A stretch of DNA of 64,000 bases from Methylorubrum rhodesianum (GCF_014199985.1 NZ_JACHOS010000003.1:148454-212453), one strand, 5' to 3'. Counted from the first letter of the stretch, positions 25,544-36,080 are shown. Numbers and translations are program-made. Notes: generated from the letters alone by a model not told the origin.

Positions 25544-26865
25544 TGGCCGACGTGACCAATCTCCGCTCCCCCGCCGAGGCCGGCCTCTCGAAGCTGTTCG
25601 AGTCCTCGCGCAAGGCCTTCGCCAGCGACCAAGCGATCAGCCGCGAGGAGGCATTCCGCTTCTTCGAGGCGACCGGCCTGCCGAGCCGCCGGGTCGAGGC
25701 GTTCAAGTACACGGACCTGCGCGCCGCCATCACGGAAGCCGCCCCGCCCGCCGAGGCGCCGTCCGAGGACGCGGCCCGGGCCGCCGTCGCCGGGGTCAAG
25801 GGCTTCGCCGAGGTCGAGGCCGCGCGCCTCACCTTCGTCAACGGCCATCTCGTGGCGGCCCTGTCGGATCTCGACCGGATCCCCGAGGGCGTGACGGTAG
25901 CCCCGCTCAACGAGGCTCTGGCGCAGGGCGATGCCCGCCTGAAGCTGCTCGCCCCCGTCGAGCAGGTGCGCGAGAACCCGATCTACCAGCTCAACACCGC
26001 CTTCCTGGCGGACGGCGCGCTGATCTCGGTCGCTCCCGGCGCCAAGCCGCGGACGCCCGTGCATCTGCGCTTCGTCGGCACGGGCGCGACCGCGTTCTCG
26101 ACCGCGACCCGCGTGCTGGTCGAGGTGGGGGCCGGGGCGGAGTTCTTCCTGCTGGAGAGCCACGAGGGTCCGGCCGGCCTCACCTACCAGCCCAACGATG
26201 CGCTGGACGTGCACATCGGCGAGGAGGCCGCCTTCCGCCACACCCGGCTCAACCGGGAAGGCGATGCAGCCATCGCCCTCTCGACCCTCTCGGTGCGGCT
26301 CGACGCCCGGGCGCAGCTCGAGACGGTCAACCTCGTCACCGGCGCCAAGCTCTCGCGCCACCAGATCTACCTGCACGTCGCGGGCGCGGACGCCAACGCG
26401 GTCGTCAACGGCGCGACGCTGCTCGGTCACGGCCAGCTCGCGGATTCGACCCTGCTCGCCGACCACGCGGCGACGGGCGGTGTCGGCCGCGAGATGTTCA
26501 AGACGGTGATCGACGGTGATTCCACAGGCGTGTTCCAGGGCAAGATCATCGTCCGCCAAGTCGCGCAGCAGACCGACGGCAAGATGAAGTCCGACTGTCT
26601 GCTCCTGACCGACGACGGTCAGATGATGAACAAGCCGGAACTGGAGATCTTCGCCGACGACGTCGCCTGCGGCCACGGTGCCACCTGCGGCGCGCCGGAC
26701 GAGGACCTGCTGTTCTACCTCATGGCCCGCGGCCTGCCGCGCGCCACCGCCGAGAGCCTGCTGGTCCAGGCCTTCATCGGCGAGGCGGTGGAGACGGTCA
26801 CGCACGAGGGCGCCCGCGACGCGCTGATCGGCGGGATCGAGGCTTGGCTGGCGGCGCGCGGCTGA
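25543..26865 (+). CDS. sufD: Fe-S assembly protein SufD
   Basis: A 440-residue SufD, the SufB paralogue in the SufBC2D complex. Visible marks are SRRVEAFKYTDLRA at the N-terminus, the central beta-helix region (VEVGAGAEFFLLESHEG), VFQGKIIVRQVAQQTDGKMK and the C-terminal ADDVACGHGATCGAPDEDLLFYLMARGLPRATAESLL, where the conserved HGAT...G.ld motif carries the histidine implicated in cluster building. Starts on the last base of sufC. Confidence 0.94.
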   Translation: MADVTNLRSPAEAGLSKLFESSRKAFASDQAISREEAFRFFEATGLPSRRVEAFKYTDLRAAITEAAPPAEAPSEDAARAAVAGVKGFAEVEAARLTFVNGHLVAALSDLDRIPEGVTVAPLNEALAQGDARLKLLAPVEQVRENPIYQLNTAFLADGALISVAPGAKPRTPVHLRFVGTGATAFSTATRVLVEVGAGAEFFLLESHEGPAGLTYQPNDALDVHIGEEAAFRHTRLNREGDAAIALSTLSVRLDARAQLETVNLVTGAKLSRHQIYLHVAGADANAVVNGATLLGHGQLADSTLLADHAATGGVGREMFKTVIDGDSTGVFQGKIIVRQVAQQTDGKMKSDCLLLTDDGQMMNKPELEIFADDVACGHGATCGAPDEDLLFYLMARGLPRATAESLLVQAFIGEAVETVTHEGARDALIGGIEAWLAARG

Positions 26866-26972
26866 CCCTTCTGGCCGGTTCCCCCTGAGGGAGCCGGCCA
26901 AGCTCAGTGACGCCGAACCTGTTCCGGCGGGCGGCGATGGACCCGGACAGCACAGGATCCAAGGTCGCGAAC

Positions 26973-28217
26973 ATGAACGCACCCGTCCCCGCCACCCCCT
27001 ACGACGTCGAGGCGATCCGGAAGCAATTCCCGATCCTCTCGGAAAAGGTCTACGGCAAGCCGCTGGTCTATCTCGACAACGCCGCCTCGACGCAGAAGCC
27101 GCGGGCGGTGATCGACGCGATGGTCTCCTGCATGGAGACCGGCTACGCCAACGTCCATCGCGGTCTGCACTACATGGCCAACGCCGCGACCGAAGGGTTC
27201 GAGGGCGCGCGCGAGACCACGCGCCAGTTCCTCAACGCGGCCTCCACAGACGAGATCATCTTCACCCGCAACGCGACCGAGGCCTACAACCTCGTGGCCT
27301 CCTCCATGGGCTGGGCGGGCCTGATCGGGGAGGGGGACGAGATCATCCTCTCGATCATGGAGCACCACTCCAACATCGTGCCCTGGCATTTTCTGCGCGA
27401 GCGGCGCGGAGCCGTCATCAAGTGGGCGCCGGTGGACGACGACGGCAACTTCCTGGTCGAGGACTACGAAAAGCTGTTCAGCCCGCGCACCAAGATGGTG
27501 GCGATCACCCACATGTCGAACGTGCTCGGCACGGTGACGCCGGCGGAAGAGATCGTACGCATCGCCCACGCACACGGCGTGCCGGTACTGCTCGACGGAG
27601 CGCAGAGCGCGGTGCATCGCCCGGTCGACGTGCGGGCGCTCGATTGCGACTTCTTCGTCTTCACCGGTCACAAGGTCTACGGTCCGACCGGCATCGGCGT
27701 GCTCTACGGCAAGAAGGAATGGCTCGACCGGCTGCCCCCCTATCAGGGCGGCGGCGAGATGATCCGCACGGTGAGCCAGGACGCGATCACCTACAACGAT
27801 CCGCCCCACCGCTTCGAAGCGGGCACGCCGGCGATCATCGAGGCGGTCGGCCTCGGCGCGGCGCTGGAATTCATGATGAAGCTCGGCCGCGAGAACATCG
27901 CCGCGCACGAGGCGATGCTGACGGCCTACGCGCAGGAGCGCCTCGGCGCGATGAACGCGATCCGCCAGATCGGCAATTCCCGCGACAAGGGCGGCGTCAT
28001 CGCCTTCGAGGTGAAGGGCGCGCATGCCCACGACATCGCGACCGTGATCGACCGCCAGGGCGTGGCCGTTCGGGCGGGCACGCACTGCGCCATGCCGCTT
28101 CTGACCCGCTTCGGCGTGACCTCGACCTGTCGCGCCTCGTTCGGCCTGTATAATACGACCCACGAGATCGACGTGCTCGCCGAGGCCCTGGCCAAGGCCG
28201 AGATGCTGTTCAGTTGA
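26973..28217 (+). CDS. sufS: Class II cysteine desulfurase SufS
   Basis: A 414-residue PLP enzyme. It shows YLDNAASTQKPRAVIDAM, FTRNATEAYNLVA, MEHHSNIVPWHFL, the PLP lysine in FTGHKVYGPTGIGVLYG and the catalytic cysteine in RAGTHCAMPLL, the short RxGxHC loop of group II enzymes that need SufE or SufU to release sulfur. The ATG at 26973 (AAGG eight bases upstream) gives the usual length; in-frame starts at 26907 and 26937 add residues unlike the family. No SufE/SufU gene is present here. Confidence 0.93.
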   Translation: MNAPVPATPYDVEAIRKQFPILSEKVYGKPLVYLDNAASTQKPRAVIDAMVSCMETGYANVHRGLHYMANAATEGFEGARETTRQFLNAASTDEIIFTRNATEAYNLVASSMGWAGLIGEGDEIILSIMEHHSNIVPWHFLRERRGAVIKWAPVDDDGNFLVEDYEKLFSPRTKMVAITHMSNVLGTVTPAEEIVRIAHAHGVPVLLDGAQSAVHRPVDVRALDCDFFVFTGHKVYGPTGIGVLYGKKEWLDRLPPYQGGGEMIRTVSQDAITYNDPPHRFEAGTPAIIEAVGLGAALEFMMKLGRENIAAHEAMLTAYAQERLGAMNAIRQIGNSRDKGGVIAFEVKGAHAHDIATVIDRQGVAVRAGTHCAMPLLTRFGVTSTCRASFGLYNTTHEIDVLAEALAKAEMLFS

Positions 28218-28272
28218 GTTTTCTGGAAAGAAGTTTCGGCTGTCGGATGCGGCGGCCGGAAGGAGTGATCCG

Positions 28273-28656
28273 ATGAGCACCGACGCCACCATCACCGGCG
28301 GCACCAACACCCCCGCCCTCGCGGCGGCCTCCGCGATCCCGGCGGAGGAGATCGACCGGCTCACCGACGACATCGTCGCCGCGCTGAAGACCGTCTACGA
28401 TCCGGAGATCCCCGCCGACATCTACGAACTCGGCCTGATCTACCGGGTGCAGATCGAGGACGACCGGCGGGTGCTGATCGACATGACGCTGACCGCCCCG
28501 GGCTGCCCCGTGGCCGGCGAGATGCCGGGCTGGGTCGAGAACGCGGTCTCGGCGGTCCCGGGCGTGCAGTCTTGCCAGGTCACGATGGTGTTCGACCCGC
28601 CATGGGATCAGAGCCGGATGTCCGACGAGGCCCGCGTCGCGCTCGACATGTGGTGA
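28273..28656 (+). CDS. DUF59 / MIP18-family Fe-S maturation protein (SufT-like)
   Basis: A 127-residue protein. After an Ala/Thr-rich leader of about 30 residues it has the DUF59 core: IVAALKTVYDPEIPADIYEL, GLIYRVQIEDDRRVLIDMTL, then LTAPGCPVAGEMPGWV with the conserved cysteine and VTMVFDPPWDQSRMS. This is the protein found at the end of alphaproteobacterial suf operons (SufT-like), proposed to help deliver clusters. GGAAGGAG precedes the ATG, 55 bp after sufS. Confidence 0.88.
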   Translation: MSTDATITGGTNTPALAAASAIPAEEIDRLTDDIVAALKTVYDPEIPADIYELGLIYRVQIEDDRRVLIDMTLTAPGCPVAGEMPGWVENAVSAVPGVQSCQVTMVFDPPWDQSRMSDEARVALDMW

Positions 28657-28743
28657 GGAACGGTTGCGTCAGCCGGTCCAGCGATCTTCGCAGAGTCGGC
28701 CTGACGCAGACGGTTTCCGGTTGATCGCCTCATTTGTCCTCTC

Positions 28744-28830
28744 GTCATCGCGAGGCGAGGCGCTCGCAATCCAGGGCTTCGCACCGTCCGGAAAGGTCGC
28801 GCCCTGGATCGGCTTCGCCTTGCGATGACA
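28744..28830. repeat. Long imperfect palindromic intergenic repeat (REP-like)
   Basis: The left arm begins TCATCGCGAGGCGAGG and ends ATCCAGGGC (to 28777). The right arm begins GCCCTGGAT at 28801 and ends TTGCGATGACA at 28830. The arms are about 30 bases with a few mismatches and a loop of about 23 bases. Elements of this wording (TCATCGCGAGG ... CCAGGGC) are dispersed through many alphaproteobacterial genomes. It may terminate the suf transcript as a strong hairpin. Confidence 0.65.
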
Positions 28831-28869
28831 GAGAGACGCAAGACCCGAAGCGATCAAGCGGATGCCGTA

Positions 28870-29475
28870 TCAGTCCCCCGGCGGAGTGTCGGCTGGATCC
28901 CATCGCGGTCCGAACGTCAATCCGTCGTAGATATCCGCTAGCGTCAACTGCGCGGCGATCTCGGGCAGATCGATGATCGCATCGAGGCCGTCGAACGCCT
29001 CGATCGCCCAGCCCTCGTCGTTGCGGCGATAGAGAAGAACCTGCGGCAGGACGGTCTCGACGAGGAGAATGCAGCGCAGGGTCGGATGGCGTTTGTACTC
29101 CTCCAGCTTGCGCGTTCGATCGACGGCGCTCGTCGAGGGGGAGGCGACCTCTACGACCAGCCGCGGTTCGCGGGCCTCGTAGGTGTCACGGACGAGTTCG
29201 GCACACTCGACCATCACATCGGGGCGTCGCAGGCCGTGAATGCCGGTTCGGATCGCGATGTCCGCCGTCATGGGCCGGCAGCCCGAGCCGCGTAGCTGCG
29301 TATGCAGCGAGGCGATGATGTTGACGGAGACCCGGTCGTGCTGCGTGCTGCTGCCGGTCATCATCCGGTGGCGACGAATCGGTAGACCGTCAACGAGTTC
29401 GTAGCGCTCCTCCTGATGGAGCTGCCATGCAAAGAATTCTTCCGGCGTCATCAGGCGCCGCGCGGGATCGGCCAT
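28870..29475 (-). CDS. Uma2-family (DUF820) endonuclease-like protein
   Basis: A 201-residue protein of the Uma2/DUF820 family, PD-(D/E)xK nuclease fold. It has MTPEEFFAWQLHQEERYELV at the start, then RRPDVMVECA (catalytic aspartate) and EPRLVVEVASPSTSAVDRTRKLEEYKRHPT (E-x-x-S with the lysine in a following helix). The family is abundant in cyanobacteria and some alphaproteobacteria, function unknown. It is oriented against the suf genes and sits between the DUF59 gene and the sufA-like gene, suggesting later insertion. GGAGG stands upstream of the ATG at 29475. Confidence 0.8.
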   Translation of the reverse strand: MADPARRLMTPEEFFAWQLHQEERYELVDGLPIRRHRMMTGSSTQHDRVSVNIIASLHTQLRGSGCRPMTADIAIRTGIHGLRRPDVMVECAELVRDTYEAREPRLVVEVASPSTSAVDRTRKLEEYKRHPTLRCILLVETVLPQVLLYRRNDEGWAIEAFDGLDAIIDLPEIAAQLTLADIYDGLTFGPRWDPADTPPGD

Positions 29476-29631
29476 CGCACCCTCCGTCACCGATTCAGCA
29501 TAGCACGGCTGCAATCCGCGGGCGCGGCGGGCGCACCGGTGGACCCCTGCCCCGGGAGTGCTTATCTCTTGGATGACCCGAAAAGACTCACCCGCCCGGG
29601 CCTTGAACCCGGCCGCAGGAGAGAGACCACG

Positions 29632-30012
29632 ATGTCAGGTTTCAAGGTGATCACGCTGACCGACCGCGCGGCGGATCGGCTGAAGGCGATCATGGCCGAT
29701 GCGGACAAGCCGATCGCCGGTTTGCGCGTCGGCGTGAAGAACGGCGGCTGCGCCGGCATGTCCTACACGATGGAATATGCCGAGGCGCGCAAACCCGGCG
29801 AGGACGCGGTCGAGGACCGGGGCGTGACCGTGTTCATCGACCCCAAGGCGGTGCTGTTCCTGCTCGGCACCGAGATGGACTTCCAGACGACCAAGCTGTC
29901 GTCGCAGTTCGTGTTCAACAACCCGAACCAGACCTCGGCCTGCGGTTGCGGCGAGTCGGTGGCGATCACGCCCGCCAACCCGGAACTCCTGGCGGCCGGC
30001 GCTCCGGCCTGA
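29632..30012 (+). CDS. Fe-S carrier of the IscA/SufA/ErpA (HesB) family
   Basis: A 126-residue A-type carrier. The three cluster-binding cysteines are present: C in VKNGGCAGMSYTMEY and the pair in SACGCGESV. Other family marks are LTDRAADRLKAIM and FIDPKAVLFLLGTEMDF. The position at the end of a suf locus makes SufA the likeliest identity, but ErpA cannot be excluded from sequence alone. AGGAGAG precedes the ATG at 29632. It probably needs its own promoter because an opposed gene separates it from the rest of the operon. Confidence 0.9.
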   Translation: MSGFKVITLTDRAADRLKAIMADADKPIAGLRVGVKNGGCAGMSYTMEYAEARKPGEDAVEDRGVTVFIDPKAVLFLLGTEMDFQTTKLSSQFVFNNPNQTSACGCGESVAITPANPELLAAGAPA

Positions 30013-30042
30013 CGGGGCGGGCGGCGGACCGCCCGTCCGATC

Positions 30043-31107
30043 CTATGCCACGTCGCGCAGGGCCGCCGCCTCGGTCTCGTCGAGGGAGCGATTGCGGCCG
30101 GCGCGCTTGGCCGCGAACAGACAGGCATCCGCCCGCTCCAGCAACGAGACGGCATTGTCGTCCCCGCGGCGGGTCGCGACGCCGAGGGAGACGGTGACCT
30201 TGCCGAGCGATTCTCCCGTCGAGCGCTTGACGAGCTCGCGGCCGGTCACGCTGGTGCGCACCCGTTCTGCGACGGCGCGGGCCTCGGCCAAGTCCGTCTC
30301 CGGCAGGACGATGCCGAATTCCTCGCCGCCGAAGCGGGCGAGCGTCGCGCCCGGCTGTTCCACATGCTCGCGCATGACGACGGCGACGAGGCGCAGCACC
30401 TGATCTCCGGTCAGGTGGCCGTAGAGGTCGTTGAAGCGCTTGAAGTAGTCGATGTCGAGGACGATCAGGCTCGTCGGCCGGCGCCCGGCCTCCGGCGCGT
30501 CGCAGGCGCGGTGCAGCGCCGTCTCGAAGCTCTTGCGGTTGCCGAGGCCGGTCAGGGCATCGGTCAGGCTCTCCAGGCGGGCCGCCTCGAGCGTCTCGCG
30601 CAGACCCTCGATCTCGCTGCGGCTCTCGCGCATCCGCGCTTCGAGGGTGCGGTTGTTGGCGGTCACGTCGCGGGTGTTGGCGATGATCGTCGTGACGATC
30701 TCGCGCAGGCGGGTCCGGGTCGTGGCCGTGTTGGCGATGTCCTGGGACAGGGCCTGGAGAGACTCGCCGTACTGGGCGGTGGAGCGGATCGAGACCTCGA
30801 TCATCTCCATGATGCCCTCGACTTCGGCGATCAGGCTCGAATTCATCCGGTCCACCTCGACGGCGAGCCGGCGCCCGTCGATATAGGTGTCGTACAATCC
30901 TTCGATGTCGGCGCTCGTCAGCGTGCCGTTCTGCGTCGTGAGCCGCTTGATCGCGTCGTTCATCAGCGGCTGCGTGCCCGACACGTAGAGGTACCACACC
31001 GCGTAGGCACGCGGAGTGGCGCAGGCGCAGTAGTCGCGCATCAGCTCGAAGCTGCGCTGCGCGAGCACGAAACTGCGATCACGGTCGAGATCGGGGCCGT
31101 GGCTCAT
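30043..31107 (-). CDS. Diguanylate cyclase (GGDEF domain)
   Basis: A 354-residue cytosolic protein. The N-terminal ~180 residues form a helical sensor/dimerisation region without a membrane segment (FELMRDYCACATPRAYAVWY, then a coiled coil). The C-terminal GGDEF domain has LTDALTGLGNRKSFE, DIDYFKRFNDLYGH and the active-site FGGEEFGIVLPE (GGEEF, active form). It should make c-di-GMP from GTP. No RxxD inhibitory site is evident five residues before the GGEEF. Monocistronic. Confidence 0.9.
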   Translation of the reverse strand: MSHGPDLDRDRSFVLAQRSFELMRDYCACATPRAYAVWYLYVSGTQPLMNDAIKRLTTQNGTLTSADIEGLYDTYIDGRRLAVEVDRMNSSLIAEVEGIMEMIEVSIRSTAQYGESLQALSQDIANTATTRTRLREIVTTIIANTRDVTANNRTLEARMRESRSEIEGLRETLEAARLESLTDALTGLGNRKSFETALHRACDAPEAGRRPTSLIVLDIDYFKRFNDLYGHLTGDQVLRLVAVVMREHVEQPGATLARFGGEEFGIVLPETDLAEARAVAERVRTSVTGRELVKRSTGESLGKVTVSLGVATRRGDDNAVSLLERADACLFAAKRAGRNRSLDETEAAALRDVA

Positions 31108-31316
31108 CCGGTGACGTAGGCTCCTGCGGACGGGGCACGCCGCCCGGATCGTCCACTCCGCCGGAGTGTCGCCTCAGAACCTCGCCAGGACGTTAAGAGC
31201 GCCTCACAAAACGGCCGGCCGCGAGGCGCTCCCGCGACCGAAGCGCCGCGGGCCTTCCTCGCGAGCGGTCCGGGCGGGCCCGGGATGCGCCCGCCGCAGT
31301 CGCCGACCGAGGCCGG

Positions 31317-32822
<1,506 letters not shown>

Positions 32823-33129
32823 CGGGTGTGGGAAACCATTTGCGCGCGTGGAGTGGGCCGATCTGGGGCTCAGAACTCGCGCCGGCGGATGATCGCGAGA
32901 GCCGTGCGCGGTACGCCGTCACGCGTCCGAACGCGCGCGACACTTAGACCCCTCTGCCTGCTTGTCAATCGACCGTGCCCGCGCAGCCGCCTCCCGCACG
33001 GGCCGGGTACGGTTGTGCCGCAAGCATCCCGCGATCCGCCCGAGCGTGTCGGCGGCGGCGTTTTCGTGCCGTCGAGGGACCGGCTGCCGCCGGAGCGCTG
33101 CCGCCGGAGCGCTGCCGCGAAAGGACGCG
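32823..33129. other. Intergenic region without features
   Basis: About 300 bp upstream of the helicase gene and downstream of a small leftward gene. It should hold the helicase promoter, but none could be defended. No hairpin or gene seen. Confidence 0.5.
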
Positions 33130-33345
33130 TCAGTTCGCGAGGTTTCCGCGCAGCGTGCAGGGATCGAGACGCGTCGTCCGCGCGCTGGTTCCGATCGAGC
33201 CGGTGACCTCGGGGTCGATCACGTGCAAGCCCGGTTTGGCGACGTGGTGGGCGAGGGCCGTGGCGCCGAGGCCGACGATCAGCGACATCTTGATCGTCCA
33301 GGCAAGGGGACCGCGCGGTCGGGGCGAGCCGGAATCGAGGGACAT
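33130..33345 (-). CDS. Small single-pass membrane protein, hypothetical
   Basis: A 71-residue protein starting at ATG 33345. One hydrophobic segment, WTIKMSLIVGLGATALAHHV (about residues 15-34), is followed by GLHVIDPEVTGSIGTSART, a wording (DPEVTGSIG) I associate with many short hypothetical proteins of Methylobacterium and relatives. The ribosome binding site is weak. A longer start at 33441 would add a basic leader. Function unknown. Confidence 0.45.
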   Translation of the reverse strand: MSLDSGSPRPRGPLAWTIKMSLIVGLGATALAHHVAKPGLHVIDPEVTGSIGTSARTTRLDPCTLRGNLAN

Positions 33346-33694
33346 GAACAGCGCAATCCGTCGGGGCGGCTCCGGAATCGGGCGCCGGCGGGCGGAAGAT
33401 GGCCCGAACAGGGTTAACGCAGACTTGCGATGATGGTGCAACGAGTCGTTAACCGTATTCTTTGCAGGTTTCGTCCGAAAATTTGACTGTTGCCGATTTT
33501 CGACAAGTCAAGCCATCGATGTGCGCAACGACACATCGGGTCTGATCAAGCGCTCACGGCCGGGTAAGCTTCACCTTTCGTTGACGGGTTCGGGTGCATT
33601 GAACGCTTCATCGCAGGAGGGCGACGGATACCGGGGAGGATCCCCGGGCCACTTCACACCAACACCGGCTCCCGCCAAACCAGGACACGACACG
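33346..33694. other. Intergenic region, leader of the Omp25-type gene
   Basis: About 350 bp. The part 33440-33560 is AT-richer and should contain the promoter of the following abundant outer membrane protein. No clear hexamer pair was found. Nothing else seen. Confidence 0.5.
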
Positions 33695-34561
33695 ATGAAA
33701 AGCCTGCTTCTCGCTTCGAGCGCGCTCGTTGCCGCCACGGTCGCCGCCTCGGCCGCCGACCTGCCGCGCCGCGCCGCCCCGCCGCCGGTGTTCCAGCCGG
33801 TGCCGGTCTTCACCTGGACGGGCTTCTATGCCGGTTTCAACGCCGGCTACGGCTTCGGCACCCAGGACGACCGCGCCCCGACCGTGATCGGCGTCGGCCC
33901 GGCCTCCCTCCTCGTGCCCCCGGGCACCACCGCCGTGGTGGCCTTCAACAACCGCGAGTCCAACGAGGGCTTCGTCGGCGGTGGCCAGATCGGCTACAAC
34001 TACCAGTTCACCCCGGGCTCGGGCGTCGTGATCGGTGTCGAGGCGGACGCCCAGTACGCCGATTTCGGCCGTAACCGGAACCGCTTCCTCACCACCAGCC
34101 CGCTGGCGGCGCAGCAGGTGTTCAACCCGGGCGGCCTCTCCGGCCTCGACTTCTTCGGCACCGTCCGCGGTCGCCTCGGCTACGCCTTCGACCGCACCCT
34201 CGTGTACGGCACCGGCGGCTTCGCCTACGGCTCGGGCGGCGGTCGCGAGTTCGGCACCGGCGTGTCGAGCGACGACTTCCAGACCGGCTGGGTCGCGGGT
34301 GGCGGTATCGAGTACGCTCTTCCGACCGACTCGTTCCTGAACTTCTTCAAGTCCTCGGCCGTCACGCTCAAGGTCGAAGGTCTCTACGTGAACCTCGACC
34401 GCAACGCCGGCGGCCGCGGCGCCTTCGCGGTGGACAACCAGGGCCGCACGGTCACCGTGGCCAGCCCGGGCGTCGTGCTGGTCAGCGGCGGCCAGCAGGT
34501 CCGCGACACCGAGTTCGCCGTCGTTCGCGCCGGCCTGAACTACAAGTTCGGCTCGTACTAA
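33695..34561 (+). CDS. Omp25/Omp31-type outer membrane beta-barrel protein
   Basis: A 288-residue protein. The signal peptide MKSLLLASSALVAATVAASA is followed by ADLPRRAAPPP, a start shared by Omp25/31 and RopB-like proteins of Rhizobiales. Then comes FTWTGFYAGFNAGYGFGTQD, the conserved first barrel strand, and later GFVGGGQIGYNYQFTPGSGVVIGVE and VRGRLGYAFDRTLVYGTGGFAYG. The C-terminal strand VVRAGLNYKFGSY ends in an aromatic residue as barrels do. The eight-strand barrel is structural rather than a channel. A strong terminator follows. Confidence 0.9.
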   Translation: MKSLLLASSALVAATVAASAADLPRRAAPPPVFQPVPVFTWTGFYAGFNAGYGFGTQDDRAPTVIGVGPASLLVPPGTTAVVAFNNRESNEGFVGGGQIGYNYQFTPGSGVVIGVEADAQYADFGRNRNRFLTTSPLAAQQVFNPGGLSGLDFFGTVRGRLGYAFDRTLVYGTGGFAYGSGGGREFGTGVSSDDFQTGWVAGGGIEYALPTDSFLNFFKSSAVTLKVEGLYVNLDRNAGGRGAFAVDNQGRTVTVASPGVVLVSGGQQVRDTEFAVVRAGLNYKFGSY

Positions 34562-34610
34562 GATCCGGATCCCCCGGCGGTCCCACCGGACCGCCGGGCC
34601 TCCCCGAAAG

Positions 34611-34635
34611 AGCCCGGCCCCGCGCCGGGCTTTTT
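34611..34635 (+). terminator. Rho-independent terminator after the Omp25-type gene
   Basis: The stem AGCCCGGC / GCCGGGCT (34611-34618 and 34624-34631) with a five-base loop is followed by a run of five T. Confidence 0.85.
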
Positions 34636-34770
34636 CGCGTTGGATGCCTCGCCTCCGACGGAGGCTGCGGTTAAGGTCTTGTTGACCATCCCGGCCGATT
34701 CTGGACGGCCCGGACGCCCCGATGCGGGGACCGGCGCCCGCAACCGCCACGGCGAGACCCGCGCATCCGC

Positions 34771-35223
34771 ATGACAACCGGCATGAGATCGACCCGTACG
34801 GCAGGACGCGCCGCGCGGTGGAGAGCCTCGGTGCGCTCCTCGGCCTATCCGGGGCAGAGCGCGGTCCGCGCAGCCGCCCTGCTCGGGATCCTCTGCGGTT
34901 CGATCCCCGCTGTGCGGGCGCAGGAGCCGCTCTACCTGCGGATCCGCGCGAACCCGGAGGCCCGGCTCGACGGGGCCGCGGCGGCCGGGCCGGCGGGCGC
35001 CCCCCTCGCCGCTGGAGCCGCACGCAGGGAATCGGCCTGGGAGCGCAGCGACCGGCGTGCCCGGATCGCGATCGCGTCGGTCTGCACCGGATGCCTCGCC
35101 GGGCGTTCCGTCCTGCAGGCGTTCATGCCGTCCTCCGTGGCGGAAGCTCCGGCCTCCGACATGCCTTCGCCGCTTTCGTCACCCTCTCCCTTGCCCTTTG
35201 CACCGACAGCAGGTGACCCATGA
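34771..35223 (+). CDS. Hypothetical secreted protein
   Basis: A 150-residue protein. A basic N-terminus with many arginines precedes a hydrophobic segment (AVRAAALLGILCGSIPAVRA) that looks like a long signal peptide cleaved before QEPLY. The rest is Ala/Pro/Ser-rich, with a short hydrophobic IAIASVCTGCLAG segment containing two cysteines. I do not recognise a family. The last bases overlap the next ATG (ATGA), which supports coupled translation and therefore reality of the frame. Confidence 0.5.
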   Translation: MTTGMRSTRTAGRAARWRASVRSSAYPGQSAVRAAALLGILCGSIPAVRAQEPLYLRIRANPEARLDGAAAAGPAGAPLAAGAARRESAWERSDRRARIAIASVCTGCLAGRSVLQAFMPSSVAEAPASDMPSPLSSPSPLPFAPTAGDP

Positions 35224-35624
35224 CCCAGGCCCACCCGACCACCGGCGCGACCGTCGATCCGGAATGCCCGGTCTCGCTCGAACTGCTCGGCGAGGTCTAT
35301 CGCGCCGACGAGTACGACCTGCCCTACATTCTCGAGACGATTCCGGCCCTGACCCGGGCCAAGCTCGCGGCCTATCTCTACGGCAAGAGCCACATGCACC
35401 AGCTCGGCCTGAAGGTCGCCCGCGCTTGCGAGCGCGAAGACCTGATCCGGGCCGTGGGCGAGATCGGCGCGGTCATCTACGGCCAGTCCCGGCTGAAGCC
35501 GACACAGGCGGCGCCGGAGGCCGAGGTGCCGGTCGGACGCGGCCGGGGCGCCCAGGCGGCCCAGCCGAAGAAGGTCAAGATCAGCCTCGGCGGCTCCGCT
35601 GCCAAGGGCCGCAGCTTCGATTGA
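35220..35624 (+). CDS. Conserved hypothetical protein with basic tail
   Basis: A 134-residue cytosolic protein. The N-terminal ~95 residues look folded (ECPVSLELLGEVYRADEYDL, then LTRAKLAAYLYGKSHMHQLG), followed by a Pro/Ala/Gly and Lys tail ending KKVKISLGGSAAKGRSFD. No signal peptide, no cysteine cluster beyond single residues, no catalytic motif. Proteins of this type appear to be restricted to alphaproteobacteria. It overlaps the previous gene by four bases. Function unknown. Confidence 0.6.
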   Translation: MTQAHPTTGATVDPECPVSLELLGEVYRADEYDLPYILETIPALTRAKLAAYLYGKSHMHQLGLKVARACEREDLIRAVGEIGAVIYGQSRLKPTQAAPEAEVPVGRGRGAQAAQPKKVKISLGGSAAKGRSFD

Positions 35625-35807
35625 GGGTCGATGCCCTGTCCAGCCGTCGCGACCATTGGCGATGGCCGGGCAGGGGCTCTCGATCTCGTGTCTCGATTCG
35701 TGTCTTTGCGGCGCTCGCGAGCGCGGCCATGGGCAGGCGCGGCTTGCTTCCGTCTGTTCGGACGGCCGTTCGGAGCGAGGCCGTGGGGTGACCAGAGGAT
35801 TCCTTCG

Positions 35808-36080
35808 ATGTTCGCGACGTGGTGGAAGCTCGGCCTCGACACGACCCTGCTCGCCTTCGAGGCCCAGTCGGTGATCGCCCTGCGGATGGCCAAGCTCGCG
35901 GCCGGCGGCACCGCCGCGCAGGCGGAGGCGCAGCGCATGGTGAGCGAAAAGGTGCTCGCGGCCGGCGAGGCGGCGATGCAGCTCGCCACCGGCGCCTCCC
36001 ACGGGGCGGTGGTGGCCGGCTACCGCCGCAAGGTGCGGGCGAACCACCGCCGCCTCTCCCGCGCTGCGAAACGCGATTAA
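35808..36080 (+). CDS. Small conserved helical protein, hypothetical
   Basis: A 90-residue protein starting MFATWWKLGLDTTLLAFEAQ at ATG 35808, which has AGAGGA eight bases upstream. A longer in-frame reading from 35631 adds unlikely sequence. Helical throughout (SVIALRMAKLAAGGTAAQAE, VSEKVLAAGEAAMQLATG), with a basic tail YRRKVRANHRRLSRAAKRD. The WWKLGLD...EAQ.VI.LR pattern resembles short proteins conserved in Rhizobiales, faintly like phasins. Function unknown. Confidence 0.6.
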   Translation: MFATWWKLGLDTTLLAFEAQSVIALRMAKLAAGGTAAQAEAQRMVSEKVLAAGEAAMQLATGASHGAVVAGYRRKVRANHRRLSRAAKRD

